From Neoceratodus forsteri (taxonomy: Eukaryota > Chordata > Ceratodontiformes > Ceratodontidae): a stretch of DNA of 64,000 nucleotides. Made by a program: the position numbers and the translations under genes. The notes below the pieces were generated by a model. The model was given only the letters and a program-made list of their open reading frames with translations, did not search any database and was not told the DNA's origin. The DNA lies in assembly GCA_016271365.2 (NCBI GenBank), contig CM057456.1, positions 884,240,001 through 884,304,000 of the forward strand. The letters run 5' to 3'. Of the stretch, positions 10,756-22,804 are shown piece after piece; positions within the stretch are counted from its first letter, which is position 1, and the number at the start of each line of letters is the position of its first letter.

Positions 10756-12270
10756 AGTCAAAAAGAAAACAAAAGAAGTTAGAGCAGAGGACAAGAAATA
10801 CTAACACCTAACTTTAAACTTACTGTATACTTAAATTAAACTATTTTCATGTTAAAAATAATGGTTTTACAACATATTAAAGTCTATTTTTTAAAGAAAC
10901 ACTGGTATAAGAAGAGCTTAAATGGTCTATAGATACAAAGTCTCTCCAGCAAGAGGATATATTTGTTTAGTAGTAAAGGACCATGAACTAAGAAACCAGC
11001 GTCTAAAAAAACAGACCATCTTATAAACAAACTCTAGCAAGAGCCAATATGGCTGCAAGATAATGGTATTGTGAGCAGTGAGAAATGTGTAAAAAAGAGG
11101 TATGAGAAATCATTGAGAATGAAATAATACAGTTTTATTACATGGGGTTACTGAGTGAGACAGATGATTGGATGCAGGGGGTCACCTGACAGTGTGATAA
11201 TCCACATTATCAGTACTGTCAGGGTGATGTGGTCTACCCTGTAGAGGATTCACAGGCAAACAGCACTTCATTCAGATGATGACGCAGAAACTGAACAACC
11301 ACCATTTGCAAGGACAGCTAAGTGGCAGACAAATGTCACACAGTCCCTGCAGTACCGCAGCTCTTGCTAAATGTGGTCATGCTCAATCCTCCTTACTGTA
11401 GACCCTCATAGCTTCTGGTGCTCTGTGCCTCCAGAGTGCTGGCAACCATCTATCCATGCTGTCAAGTGACATGTTGCAGTGGTAGTCAGTGCCCAGTACC
11501 CCCCCCAACAGTTATTAGCAGTCCTGTTTACCCTCTGTGCCTGGCTACCCACCCTCCCACCCATCACACCTCGTCACATCCTTATCACAGTCTTCCCACA
11601 GCAATGAGACATCACAACTTATCATGGAAAATGCTAACTATTTTGTAAGTTGTTTTTTTTCTGTAGTGGTATCACTTGTCCAGCTATTCGGTGTCAAACC
11701 ATTATTTTTGAGCAGCATACATCTTGTCTTTTCTTTGATATTTAATGTCAATGTCTACATTTCAAACCTAAAAAATAATTATGACAAAGCTCATACAAAA
11801 GATAAAAATATTAGACTGCAGAAAAGTTTACAGACATATTGTTTCACTCAAGTGGGAGTAACAAAGGGTAGCGAAAGCCTGATATTACTTGTTGTCAGGA
11901 AATGACACATATTGTGCACCATCTTCTACAGAGAAGAGCACCCAGTAATCCAGTAATTGTGCTCAGCCTCCTAGAGCAGTAACAGCATGACACATTCTGC
12001 GCACTATACAGTATCACCCACACCCTTAGTGGTACAGTAGTACAGAACATATCTGCGCATGTGCATCTCACAAACTTTCCGCATATTGATAAACAGCCAC
12101 AGTGGTGAGATCTAGCCCTGAAAGCGAGCAGCACCAACAAAAACTTCAGTGACACATTCCTGATACACTGTAGAAGGTGCATGTTGCAGTATTTATTTAT
12201 ACTTTTAAATGTGTCTGTGGAGAGGAGGACCATGGAAGGAGTGGAACTTGTTCTTGTGGTTGGGGGTAGT
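10756..12270. other. unassigned AT-rich stretch
   Basis: No gene, RNA or clear repeat is recognised. Short open frames at 11,537-11,905 (+) and 11,895-12,365 (-) have no recognisable motif and look random. Confidence 0.5.
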
Positions 12271-12451
12271 GGTGGGCAAAGTGGCCAAAATATGCTTCGT
12301 GAAGTGATTCGCGGAGTAATGCGGAATCTGCAAAATAATCTGCAACGCGAAGTGGAGTACTTCACGTCATAATGAGGAACTCGAAGTCCATTACAACCAA
12401 TGACTTTGCGTTATTCCACCTTCCCAAAGCCACTTCTCCACCAATTGTAAG

Positions 12452-12481
12452 GTGAAGTACATTGAAATCAATGTACTTCAC
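12452..12481. repeat. perfect 30-bp palindrome
   Basis: Arms GTGAAGTACATTGA and TCAATGTACTTCAC separated by AA. It lies in the subterminal zone of the possible hAT-like element, where such hairpins are common. Confidence 0.9.
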
Positions 12482-13446
12482 ATCACTTCGCCTTGTTATT
12501 GAGCTCCAAGGTGAATTTTGCAGTGATTCATGGAATTGCAGGTCGCATGGGCTCTAGATTGTTCTGCACAGCCTCAGTTCTGTGTAGTGTGTGTGTAGTG
12601 GAAGATGGAGACAGTTTCCTCTCAGAGCTCTGCAATTCAAATCCTCTAAAAGATGTTAAAAAAGTCTTTTTGAGCCATTTTTTTTTGCTCACAATTTAGT
12701 ACATCAATTGTAGGAAACCCTCTTGTGCTCATATCATCGAGTGTTCATTGTTTGTGTGTGGATTTTGAATGTTAATTTAGAACATTCAGTCTGTGTACTG
12801 ACAGACACTTGAAGTGTGATTTGGGGAAGGGGTGTATCTGTGGTGGAAGTAGGTTAAAATTGGGAGAAAAAGGCAGTCTTTCTGTTTTGGTTATGGTTTT
12901 CTTGTATAACTGTGTTAATGTACACACAGTAATTCCTGAAATTTTTTTTGCTGATTGTTGTGGTGCAGCAGTGCATAATTTCTTTTTGCTTAAAAGATTT
13001 GGTTATATTACTGAAGTTTTTAATTTGCTATGCATTACTTGTAGTGTTGTGTGTGTGTGAATGCGTGTGTGACACGTGACATCAAATCAGACACATTTTA
13101 TTATGCCACAGAATAATTGCAGCAGTGTGAACCTGCTGTCCACAACACCTGCATGAATTTTTTTGTACTGCTTTGTGATATCTTTACTGGTAGTGAACTG
13201 TTACTGCTGTGCATTACCCCTCCCCCAACTGGCAAAAGGTATTATTTTTCAGATTTGGATTTGTGACTTGTGAGCACTGGTTAGTGTTGTTGTGCTTTGT
13301 GTTGGCATCTCTTGAGTGCACAGCTCAATCTTAATCTGTCTGTGCATTTGCATCTCCTTAGGGCCCAATCTTCATCTGTGACTTGAGTCACAGTTGTTTG
13401 TTTGGCTTCCCTTCAGAGTACTGGTGTGGTGCATATCTCTGCGTGA

Positions 13447-13800
13447 ACGTTGTACTCATTGATGTGTGTTTTTAAGTCAGGGCGATCATCATGAGTCACT
13501 CATGATACAAATCGCATTCTTCATCTTCACGGTCACGATTCATGAATCACAAAACTAAGTATTTTTGTAGTTAGTTCCATGTAAACCTCTTTTGTAGTAT
13601 CTCGGGTCTCAGGCCTCTGCTTCAATCACCATTGTACTCGTTGATATGAGTTTTCAAATCAAGTAGTTTTGTGTGGTACCGGTCAGGAAAGTACAGCCGT
13701 AGGTATTCATGTTCCTGTACAGTTTATTATCATTGGTCATGTCACACCAGACACTCATCATGAGACAAATCACGTTCTTCACGAATCACAGCAGTTAATT
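13447..13800 (+). repeat. two-copy imperfect repeat with TCATGA motifs
   Basis: GTACTCATTGATGTG (about 13,451) recurs as GTACTCGTTGATATG (about 13,635). Downstream of each lies a TCATGA-rich segment with AAATCGCATTCTTCA or AAATCACGTTCTTCA. Unit spacing is about 185 bp (first motif) to 260 bp (second), so the copies have diverged by indels. Confidence 0.5.
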
Positions 13801-14021
13801 TTTTTTTTCAGTTCTTATGATACGCTGAAGACCTGTAAAGATGACCAAAACATTGATGAATCTTTTCTAACTTTTTTTTAAATAATGCCCCCCACAAAAA
13901 AAAATACTTACTTTCACTGGCTTGACAGTTTTCCAGTGCCAAAGTTCCTCATCAAGCTAAGAAATGCACACCCCAAGTTTGACTATATGGACTGTGATAC
14001 AAAAAAAAAAAAATAAATGAT

Positions 14022-14026
<5 letters not shown>

Positions 14027-14068
<42 letters not shown>
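14027..14068. repeat. (TA)n microsatellite
   Basis: Uninterrupted alternating AT tract of about 42 bp. Confidence 0.95.
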
Positions 14069-14070
<2 letters not shown>

Positions 14071-14428
14071 ATATGAACATTTAAGGTCAACTCAGGTTCT
14101 GTGGAAAACCATGATGGTGCCAGGTACATTAACTTACCAAGGGTAGTATTAGTGTACACACAGAGGGCATCCTTCCTGTTGGTGTCAGTGCAGCAGACAT
14201 TGGGCAACCAACAGCATTATCACATCATCATGGACAGTTAACTCAATGGTTGGATCATCCTTCTAGCACATCATTGGGCAAAACATTGTGCATCAGCCCA
14301 GTCAGGTCAAGAAGCATTACATGAAATTCCAAAAGCAGCAGCAGGGGACATACTGTAGTTCTTATTAGAGTGTGTGCATGCATGACTGAGTGTGGCATGA
14401 ATTAAATGGAAACTTTTCATTCCATTTT

Positions 14429-14672
14429 ATGCTCTCATTTCTCTTCATCTGGAGTAGGGAATTTTCTGGACAAAAGACAGTAGCATTTTGGGGATGCACA
14501 TTCATTCTGGTGACTGTGAGTGACCACTGCACGCATAACTAAGTGCACCATTAATTCTGGGAGACTTTGTAATTCTTGTTATGCTCTCATTTCACTTTGT
14601 CAGCACTGAGGAATTTTCTGGACAGAAGACAGTAGCATTTTGGGGATGCACATTAATTCTGGAGACTGTGTG
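14429..14672 (+). repeat. 152-bp tandem duplication
   Basis: ATGCTCTCATTTC and GAATTTTCTGGACA, then AGACAGTAGCATTTTGGGGA, occur twice at an offset of exactly 152 bp (14,429/14,581 and 14,459/14,611). The two copies differ by a few substitutions. Confidence 0.8.
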
Positions 14673-14710
14673 TGTGGGGGGGCTGCCAATATTGTTGTCA
14701 CTTTGCCCTA

Positions 14711-15400
14711 CTTCGCCTTAAGGTGGAATGACAATGCAAAGTAATAACTACAAGGTGAAGTAAGCCTTTCATATTGGCCACTCCACATAGTGGAATGACA
14801 ATGCAAAGTGTCCACTTCGCAGGTGAAATTTAAATTCTCTGCATCTCTTGTTGGGGTTGGGGGATGTAAACAGCAATGCTATGTACAGCTGCCCTCAAGA
14901 AATAGTAAGCATTTATTTAGCTGTTGGCCATACACTACAAAAGGCAATGGATGAGCAACAGTTAAACAACAATGCTGAGTTCACTTCTCAAGGTGTCATG
15001 ACAACTGTAAACCTCTCGAGGTTTGCTAGGTTGCCATGACAAACTCTCAAAGTGAACACAGCGTTGTTCACTGTTGCCCATTAATTACCCTGTATGTTAC
15101 ATACAATAATATGCTGTGTTATTTGGTCAGTTTTAATAGTTCAGCATTATTAAATGGAAGATGTACCATGCATTGTTTTGGAGATGACCACCTCTGTTTA
15201 CTGATTTTGTAAACATAACATCTACCATCACTTTCAAAATGAAAACCAAAAAAAAAAGCTCTCCTAACTCCATGTGAAGTTGTCTGTGCCACTGTTATAA
15301 CTTTACATAATACACACCAAGTAGATGTATCTTTTGTCTTGACGGTATAGATACTTGCTCCCAATGTGCTCAGTCATTTTGCCAAGTAACGGTAGGGAAA
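14711..15400. other. unassigned
   Basis: Nothing coding is recognised. A GTGGAATGACAATGCAAAGT motif occurs twice (about 14,720 and 14,790), extending the CTTCGC-rich zone next to the possible hAT-like right end. Confidence 0.4.
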
Positions 15401-16440
15401 GTGTATGTTCCAGCTCCATCCGACTGTATGGATCAGTCATTTCAAAAGCAGTTTTGGTACGTTTAACTTCACATTTGTTTACATCATAACAAGGGATCAG
15501 CTAACAATGGTGTTCTTAGAACAATATGGCTCTGATTTAAAGGTTAGAACTGTTTTCCAGCCTAAACAGTTTTGAGCGGGAGGTTGTGGTACGTAGTGAT
15601 AGGGATCTTGTCTGATTTTTTTGTATATTGCCACCATTAATCCTTGTCCTTGGATTTCAAAAATTCACAATAATGGCTCTGGGTAGTCTTCAGTCCTCAG
15701 GATGTTGTTTTAAACATTGATGTGCCCTGCTGAGTTCCAAATAAGCTGTATTTTCTGGATCTCCTGAGTACGTGTTAAACATTTTCTGTAAGTTATTTCC
15801 TATTCAAGATTCTGTATCCCAGTTTTCCTGTATCCCAATGATTCATATGTTTTTTTTCCTGGGTCATGATTCAAACTCTGTAATTTTCATTGTTGTTCTT
15901 TGAAGTGTTTTTCCAGTTGATGAGTGATGTGCTGGTTTATTGTAGCTTCATCGTCTATATTTGATATCCGCGTCTCTACTTGTGTTCTTTTGGTATGTTC
16001 AGTTATATTTTTAACAGGTTGCATTTCTATTTTCATAGATGAGACTTGTCCCTGTATTTCTTTAAGGGGTAACCGTTCTTTTTTTTTCCTTTTTTGTATT
16101 ATCATTTTGTATATATTTGTTTAGCCGAGCTTGGTATCTGATCAGTTGACTTCTCCACACTTTCAACATCCAGTTCTGATTCTGATCCCTCACAAATACT
16201 TTCTGAACTGCTGAAAACTGTCATGTACTGTTTGAGCCTGTTTTTTAATTTGTTTCTTTTGTTAACATGTCCTTGTTGTTATATCCTCCTAGTATTTTTT
16301 TTACTTTGTGCCTGTTCTTAGGGCTTCTGCTTCTGTGTCCAAAGGAACATCATTAGCTACTGCATTTAAACTTTCCAAGTTCTATTTATTTTGGTAGGGC
16401 AAGTTCTCAAATTATTTTTGGTTAGATTGCTGAACTTCTT
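15400..16440 (-). pseudogene. L1-type ORF1 remnant
   Basis: On the minus strand, 16,105-15,887 reads a Lys/Glu-rich helical stretch (MKIEMQPVKNITEHTKRTQ, INQHITHQLEKHFKEQQ) typical of the coiled coil of L1 ORF1 proteins, an RNA-binding trimer. Downstream, in broken frames to about 15,400, are weak C-terminal-like pieces. The call is made by resemblance only and is less certain than the ORF1 at 27,990-28,280. Confidence 0.4.
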
Positions 16441-16465
16441 CAAGTGCAATTTGTTCTATTTTTAT

Positions 16466-17775
16466 TTTACATATGAACATACAAAAATGCCAGCAAATAC
16501 AGGTCTATCGGCCTATCTACTCTGCTTATGTATGCGGCACTTCAATCTTTCGGACTGCAGCTTCCCCCCTCCCATTGCTTCTCCCCCCCATTGATTTTGC
16601 CCATGTATTCATCACTCCCAGCCCCCTGCCCCCGCCATGGTTAGAAACCTCCTCTGAACCTGCCCCACCCCCTTTAGAAGCTGCCCACTGTCTGCAGTGA
16701 TATCACCTCCTCCAGCAGTGTGTTCCACCCTGCCACCACCCATTTGGTGAAATAGTGCCTCCTCATTTCCCTCCCGAATCTGCCTCCTTCCAACTTCAGA
16801 CTGTGCCCCTTGGTTTCCCTTCCACCTTTTAATTTGAAAATACTTCTGGTGCTTACTCTGTTCATACCCTTCAGGTACTTGAAGGTCTCAATCATATCCC
16901 CTATCTCCCTTCTATCCTCCAAGGAATACATATTGAGCACTCTCTGTCTCTCCTCATAAGGTTCATTTCCCAGTCCCATGATAATTTTTGTTGCCCAGCG
17001 CTGTACTCCCTCCAATAGCTTGATGTAATTTTTCAAGTAGGGGCGTCAGTACTGCACGCAAGCGTGGCCTCACCAGGGACCTGTACAGGGGCAGGATGAC
17101 TTCCCCTCTCCTAGAGGTAATTTCCCTTGTGATGCACCCCAGCATTCTGTTGGCCTTTGCCGCTGCTTTCCTGCATGGGGCTGAATGGTTCATTTCTTCT
17201 GTTACCAGTACACCCAGATCCTTCTCCTCTTTTGACTTGGATAACTGCACTCCCCCAACCAGTAACTATTTCCAGGGTTCCTAGCTCCCAAGTGCATGAC
17301 TTTGCACTTCTTGGCATTGAACCCAAGTTGCCAAGTGTTAGACCGTTCCTCCAATTTTGCCAAATCTTCCTGGAGTACTGTACTGCCTTCCCCTCCATCC
17401 ACCTCTGCACAGATCTTGGTATCATCGGCGAAGATACTGATCTTACTGTTTATCCTTTCTGCGATGTCAGCAATAAAAATATTCAACAGTGCTTGTCCTA
17501 TCACTGAGCCCTGTGGGACCCCACTTATTACTGCCCTGGGCTCAGATACCTCTCCCCCCACTACTACCTTCAGCTGTCTATTCTGTAACTAGCTCCTGAC
17601 CCATCTAACCAGTTTTCTCCCTGCTCCCAGGTTGCTCAGTTTGCTGACCAGTCTACCATGCAACACCAAATCAAAGGCCTTACTGAAGTCCAGATATAGG
17701 ACATCCACCACATGACTCTTGTCCAGTGTCCACATCACCCAATTGAAAAAGTCCACCAGATTTGTCTGGCAGGAT
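16466..17775 (-). pseudogene. 3' part of the older CR1 reverse transcriptase
   Basis: Continuation of the interrupted CR1. SCQTNLVDFFNW, then DVLYLDFSKAFDLVLHGRL (about 17,690) with the first RT Asp. [18 protein letters not shown] (about 17,520) and ISIFADDTKICAEVDGGEGS (about 17,440) with the FADD box. FNAKKCKVMHLGARNPGN, LVRPRLRAVLTPLLEKLH and the C-terminal GDMIETFKYLKGMNRVS follow. It is broken by several frameshifts. It ends at the CR1 3' terminus near 16,466. Confidence 0.8.
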
Positions 17776-19298
17776 GTACATAGAAACAGAAATATAGACT
17801 TTGGTGGCAGATAAGGACCACTTGGCCCACCTAGTCTGCCCATTTCCCTACCTATTTGATAACCTGCAGATCCTAGTTGACCTGCAGGCTACTTCCTCCT
17901 ACCCTCTCACTATATTTGCCTTATGTTGGTCCCATGCATTCTTGAATTCCCCCACTGTTTTTACCCCCATGACCTCCTCAGGAAAGCTGTTCCATGCATC
18001 CACCACCCTCTCTATGAAAAAACACTCCCTCATGTTGCCCCTGAGCTTCCCCCCTCTATCTTCAAATTATGCCCCCTTGTTCTTGTGCATCTCTTTTTCG
18101 GAAAGAAGCTACATTCTTGGACTTTGTTGATTCCCTTGAGGTACTTGAAAGTTTCTATCATGTCCCCCCTCTTCCACCTTTCCTCATGGGTATACATATT
18201 AAGCTCTTTTAGTCTCTCTTCGTATGGCTTCTGGTGCAGACCCTGCACCATTTTTTGTTGCCCTCCTCTGGACTGCCTCCATCCTGTCTAAGTCCTTGCG
18301 GAGATGGGGTCTCCAGAACTGCACGCAGTACTCCAAATGTGGTCTCAACAGCTGTCTGTACAGAGGGATAACAACATCCTGCTTTCTACTGGTGATGCCT
18401 CTCCCTATGCATCCTAGAATTGCCCCAGCCCTCCTTACTGCCTTCTCACATTGCTTGCCTACCTTAAGGTCATCTGATATGAGTATCCCCATGTCCCTTT
18501 CCATTATAGTTGTTGTTAGTACCTCCCCCCATTGTTTACTCTGGGTTTTTGTTTCTCAGGTGCATTACTTTGCACTTCTTTGCATTGAAACTAAGCCGCC
18601 ATACTCTTGACCATTTCTCCAGCCTTGCCAAGCCCCTTCTCATCCTTTCCACCCTCCTTGTGTATCAGCCCTGTTGCAGATCTTTGTGTCATCTGCAAAG
18701 AGGCATACTTTTCCTTCCAGCCCCTCTGCAATGTCACCTATAAAGACATTAAGGAGTACCGGTCCCAGTACTGAACCCTGCGGAACCCCACTAGTAACTC
18801 CCCTTTCTCCAGATTGTGCTCCATTTACTATTACCTTCTATGTCCTGTTGTCTAGCCTATTTGTTACCCAGGCTACCATACTGGGACCCACTCCCAAGCT
18901 GGCTAACTTGTTTATTAATCCTTTGTGCGGTACTGTGTTAAATGCCTTGCTAAAGTCTAAGTAGACCATATCTACAGCCCCTCTCTGGTCTACTACTTTG
19001 GCCACCCAGTCAAAGAAATCTATTAGATTCATCTGACATGACCTTCCTGCTGTGAATCCATGCTGCCTTGGGTCCTGTGTCCCGCTGGCCTCTAGGTACT
19101 TGACAATTCCTTCTTTCAGAAGTGATTCTATCATTTTCCCTATCACTGAGGTCAAACTAACAGGTCTATAGTTTCCTGCCTCTGCCTTGCTCCCAGTTTT
19201 GTGAAGGGGGTTCACATCTGCCTTCCTCCAGTTCTCAGGTACCACACCATCCTCCCATGATTTGTTAAAAAGGGTAGTCGGTGGTGTCACTAGGTCTC
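17776..19298 (-). mobile_element. 5'-truncated CR1 inserted in an older CR1
   Basis: Runs from mid-RT (first recognisable codons NKSWEDGVVPENWRKADVNP) through YLDFSKAFN and the FADD-region equivalent near 18,690. The C-terminal block DMGILISDDLKVGKQCEKAV and LLRPHLEYCVQFWRPHLRKD (18,504-18,260) follows. The 3' end lies in a TTTCTATG-like terminus (complement at about 17,779-17,790, ACATAGAAAC). The 3' untranslated part contains GGCAGATAAGGACCACTTGG, shared with CR1 ends at 30,911 and 58,387. Confidence 0.8.
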
Positions 19299-19641
19299 CC
19301 CTGCCAGAGACAAACCTTTGCTGTCTGCCTTCATGGAGATCATTATCCTCCAGAAATTTTACCAGCCTTTCCCTGAAGATAGTCTCCATTATCTTTCCCA
19401 CAATTGAGGTTAGACTGACTGGTCTATAGTTACCTGGTTCTTCCATGGGCCCACTCTTACGGAGGGGTACCATATGTGCCACCCTACAGTCCCTGGGTAC
19501 AGATCCCATTTCCAGAGAGGTGTTGAACAGGTCCACCAACAGCCCCACCAGGGTTACTGCCAGCTCTCTCAATACTCTAGGATGAATTCCGTCCAATCCA
19601 GGTGCCTTATCAAGCCTCAGGGAATTAAAGCCCTTCAACAC
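18838..19641 (-). pseudogene. chimeric CR1 reverse transcriptase with duplicated RT blocks
   Basis: A 267-codon uninterrupted minus-strand frame that joins two CR1 elements. Its first part (19,641-19,299) belongs to the host CR1: KAPGLDGIHPRVLRELA and PGNYRPVSLTSIVGKIME. Near 19,298 it passes in frame into a second, 5'-truncated CR1, which repeats the same region (GNYRPVSLTSVIGKMIE) and continues to DMVYLDFSKAFNTVPHKGL with the catalytic Asp. The repeated NYRPVSLTS motif is the proof of fusion. Open chimeric frames like this are accidental; there is no evidence that it is a functional protein. Confidence 0.85.
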
Positions 19642-20119
19642 CCTTCCCTCAGTGATTTTCCCATCAGTGATCTTCTCCCCCCTACCTCCACCCCTGCCTT
19701 CCCCTTAGGTATGGGCCCATCTCTCTTTTTTTGGTGAATACTGAACAGTACTCCTCATTGAGTACTTCTGCCTGCTCTGCCCCCTTTTCCGCCCACCTAC
19801 TGCCATGCTTGAGCCTAACAATCTGATCCTTACTCTTTCTCTTCTTCCTTATATACCTGAAGAAATCCTTTTCACCTTCTTTGATCCCCTGGACCAGCCT
19901 CAGTTCCCTTGATGCCTTGTTTGCCCTTACTGTTCTGTTTACTTCCCTGGATTTCCTCACATATTCCATCCTGTCCTTTTTCCTGTTGGATCTTTTGTAG
20001 GTTCTAAATGCAGCTCTCTTTTCCCTCACCCTCTCCCCTACCTCCTTGTTGATCCAGCCCAGCTTCTTGGTCCTGGATTTCTTGCTCTGGCTCTTGACAC
20101 AAGTGCTAGTGGTCTCAGC

Positions 20120-20990
20120 CAGGCCCCGCTAAATGATCGCCACTTTTTGCTCGATGTCCATGTTTGGGCAGATGCTAGCTATGTGACCTTCCATTATACT
20201 ACCCATCCTGCCAAAGTCCAGGACCTTAGTCCTTATAGTAGCTACTTCCTTGTCTAGACTGATTGAGAACCACCCCGCGTGGTGATCACTTCCCACCAGG
20301 GATTCCTCTACCCCAACATCACTGACTTGCTCCCCATCCTCCAGCATCAGGTCCAGCATGTTCCCCTCCCTAGTTGGCTCTGTTACCTTCTGTGTCAGGA
20401 AGCTGTCCTGGAAGGCTTCAAGGAGGATCTACTCCCTGGCACATGCAGTAGCTGGGATGCTCCAGTCCACCCCTGGAAGATTAAAGTCCCCCACCACTAC
20501 AATGCTTCCTTTGTTGCTAAGCCACTTTAACTGGTCACCCAGCTCCCTATCAATCTCCTCATTCTGTGTCAGAGGCCTATAAACTACCCCCAGTCTGACC
20601 TTGCTACCACTCCAGTTGTAAAATTGCACCCATTTTGTCTCTACCCTACCTTCCTTCCCCTCCTTCCTATTACACCTTATCCCTTCCCTAACATAGATGG
20701 CCACCCCACCCCCTTTCCCCTTTTTCCTATCCCTCTGGTATAGATTGAAACCTGGGATGGCTAGGCCCCAGTCATGGTTCTGGATTGTCCATGTCTCAGT
20801 GATGGTGGCTATGTCCCCCTTCCACCATCAATGCCTGCAACTCTGCCATCTTGTTTCCCAGGCTTCTAGCATTCAGTGATACCACACTCCATTTTGATCT
20901 ACTGCACTCTGCACCTTTACCTTCTCCATTTCCCCTCCTATTTGAATTTGGCTCCTGCCTTTCTGTGGGGGGAAGGTCCAAAGGATTCCT
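20120..20990 (-). pseudogene. CR1 ORF2 endonuclease domain, broken
   Basis: Apurinic-type endonuclease of CR1 ORF2. WSVVSLNARSLGNKMAELQA (about 20,880) is the N-terminal strand with the catalytic Asn. KGGGVAIYVREGIRC (about 20,705) and VRLGVVYRPLT (about 20,600) are core strands. SIVVVGDFNLPGVDWS (about 20,480) is the GDFN motif with catalytic Asp/Asn, and EESLVGSDHHAGWFSI (about 20,300) is the C-terminal SDH box. The enzyme nicks target DNA for primed reverse transcription. A stop or frameshift separates several blocks. The RT linker then continues toward 19,640. Confidence 0.8.
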
Positions 20991-21079
20991 TCCCCTGGTG
21001 AATTCCCACCCTTTGGCTCCCCCACCTAGTTTAAATGATCATTTTCTTTGATAAACTCCCCCACCTTATGCTTCAGTAC

Positions 21080-21650
21080 CTGTGAGCCCTACTTACTAAG
21101 GTGAAACCTATCCTCTGCATACAGGTCTGTGTTCTTCCACTTGTTGTACCCCCCCCCCACCAATCCATACCCCATGGACCCACTCCATTACTTCAGCCAT
21201 CTATTGAATTCAGTGATTCTCTGCTTCCTGGCTGTACTCACTCTTGGCACTGGTAGGATTTCTGAGAAAGCTACCAACCTTACACCCATACTGCATAGTT
21301 TCTCCAGTTCCTTGAAACTGTCTTGCACCTCTTCTGTCCTTCTCCCCTCCAGGTCATTTGTGACAAGGTGTACTACAATGTGTGGTTTTTCCCCTACTTT
21401 CCTCAAACATCTGCCAATATGCTATTCCACTCTACCCGCTGTCATGCCTGGCATGCACTCCACCCAAATGCTGCTTTTCCTTTCCCCCATCTTACACCCT
21501 TAAGTATCGAATCCCCCCAAATGATGACCTTCCCTCCTTTATCCTTTTCACCATCCTGCTGCCTGCTAATCCTCTGCCCCAACTTGATCTCCCTTTCCTT
21601 CCCCATCTCTGTATCCCTGTGCCTTCCCTGAGCCATGTATGTTCCCTGTT
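21080..21650 (-). pseudogene. CR1 ORF1 SGNH/GDSL-type esterase domain
   Basis: ORF1 of the CR1 element. KVIIWGDSILKGVRWGKGKA (about 21,540-21,480) is the block I GDS motif with the nucleophilic Ser. HIVVHLVTNDLEG (about 21,380-21,340) is block III, usually HLGTND; here the Gly is Val. A later EDRFHLS (about 21,115-21,095) supplies the Asp/His block V. Esterase domains of this fold are known in CR1 and some L2 ORF1 proteins, where they are thought to act on lipids or membranes. Frames shift between blocks, so this copy is broken. Counterparts occur at 34,132-34,512 and, as block V only, near 29,670. Confidence 0.7.
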
Positions 21651-22804
21651 ATTTGCCCCATCCTTTATCCTGTACCACTTGTGCCCAAATGATCTGATTC
21701 CACCCTCGTACTCTTCCTCTTCTGCTCTAACTTCCCCCTTCCTGTGCCTCTTTCCCTCCCTCCCTCTTTAATACCCCCTTGCCACTGGCTCCCTGTGTCC
21801 CACTGACCTGTTCTTTTACTCTTCCCTGCTTCCCCATCCCCCTGTGCTATCCTTTCCAGGGCTGCCTACTGTGTCCCTGTCTGTCATCTACCTGCCCCTT
21901 ACTCTCCCCCTCGTACCTGCTGCTTCGCCATGTTCCTTTTCCCCTCCATTGCATCTGCTGTCACCTGAGCTACCTCTTTTGCCTTCCACCTCACTGTTGT
22001 AACCCTTACCCTTTGTAGTGCCCTCCATCCTTCCCTTCTCTGCAGCTTCACTCCCTGCTCCTTCCTGCTCCTCCAGGCTTACCCAAACGGAGAACCTGTT
22101 CCTATTGTCATTCTCCCTTCTCTGAGCTACTCCATCTACCTCTCTCAGTGACTTATACCCCTGCCCTGCCCCTGTTCATATCTTCCCCTGGTGCCGGACC
22201 ACCCTCCAGTCTTTGGTGCCTGCCCCCAGCAGCTCCTGATTGACTTCCCCTCTTGTTCCCCCAACATGTCTATCCTTTCTTTTGCCTGCTGAAACCTCAG
22301 GTGACTGCCTCCTCAGGTCCACTTTTCCTTGGTGTTCCTCCAACTCCTGCCCACCATCTATCCAGCTCCCTTCTCAGCCCTCCAAGCTCCTCCCTAAGTT
22401 GTATCCACTGCCTACACCATACACCCCCCCACCCTCCATGCAATTCCCAAGAATATGACTGCCCCATATCCATTACAACTTACCACCCATCCCTCTTGAC
22501 TGCCCACAAACACCCTCCCTCCCCATGCCTGCTTACTGGCCCACTCCCTAGGACCCTGCATCCTCCTTGGACTCCCTGCCATAAGGTATATTTCTGAACT
22601 ATACCTGTTCAGCTCTCCCTTTAGAGACTCCTCTCCCCTGTGTCCTACTCATCCCTTCCAAGCGTGGCCTACTGCCTGCTGCCCTCCCTGCTGATGCCTT
22701 GCAGATGTTATTCAAGATGCTGCATTCCTGCATCTTGGCACGCATGCATTGGGGTCACTCTCGCGAGGGGTTGCTTGCCCCCACCAGGAAATATATAGTA
22801 ACTC

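Larger units (their letters stand above)
12272..14710. mobile_element. possible hAT-like DNA element (ends only)
   Basis: The left end carries GGTGGGCAAAGTGGCCAAAA. The reverse complement of the right end carries GTAGGGCAAAGTGACAACAA. Together these form an imperfect terminal inverted repeat resembling hAT ends, which commonly start with a GGTGGGCAA-like motif. Both ends are rich in CTTCGC/GCGAAG motifs. No transposase codons are recognised, and an 8-bp target duplication is not evident. The extent is inference. Confidence 0.3.

Noticed and set aside
21129..22597. Several Pro/Ser/Leu-rich plus-strand open frames
   Set aside because: They are shadows of the minus-strand CR1 ORF1 region; the C/T-rich composition opens frames on the other strand.
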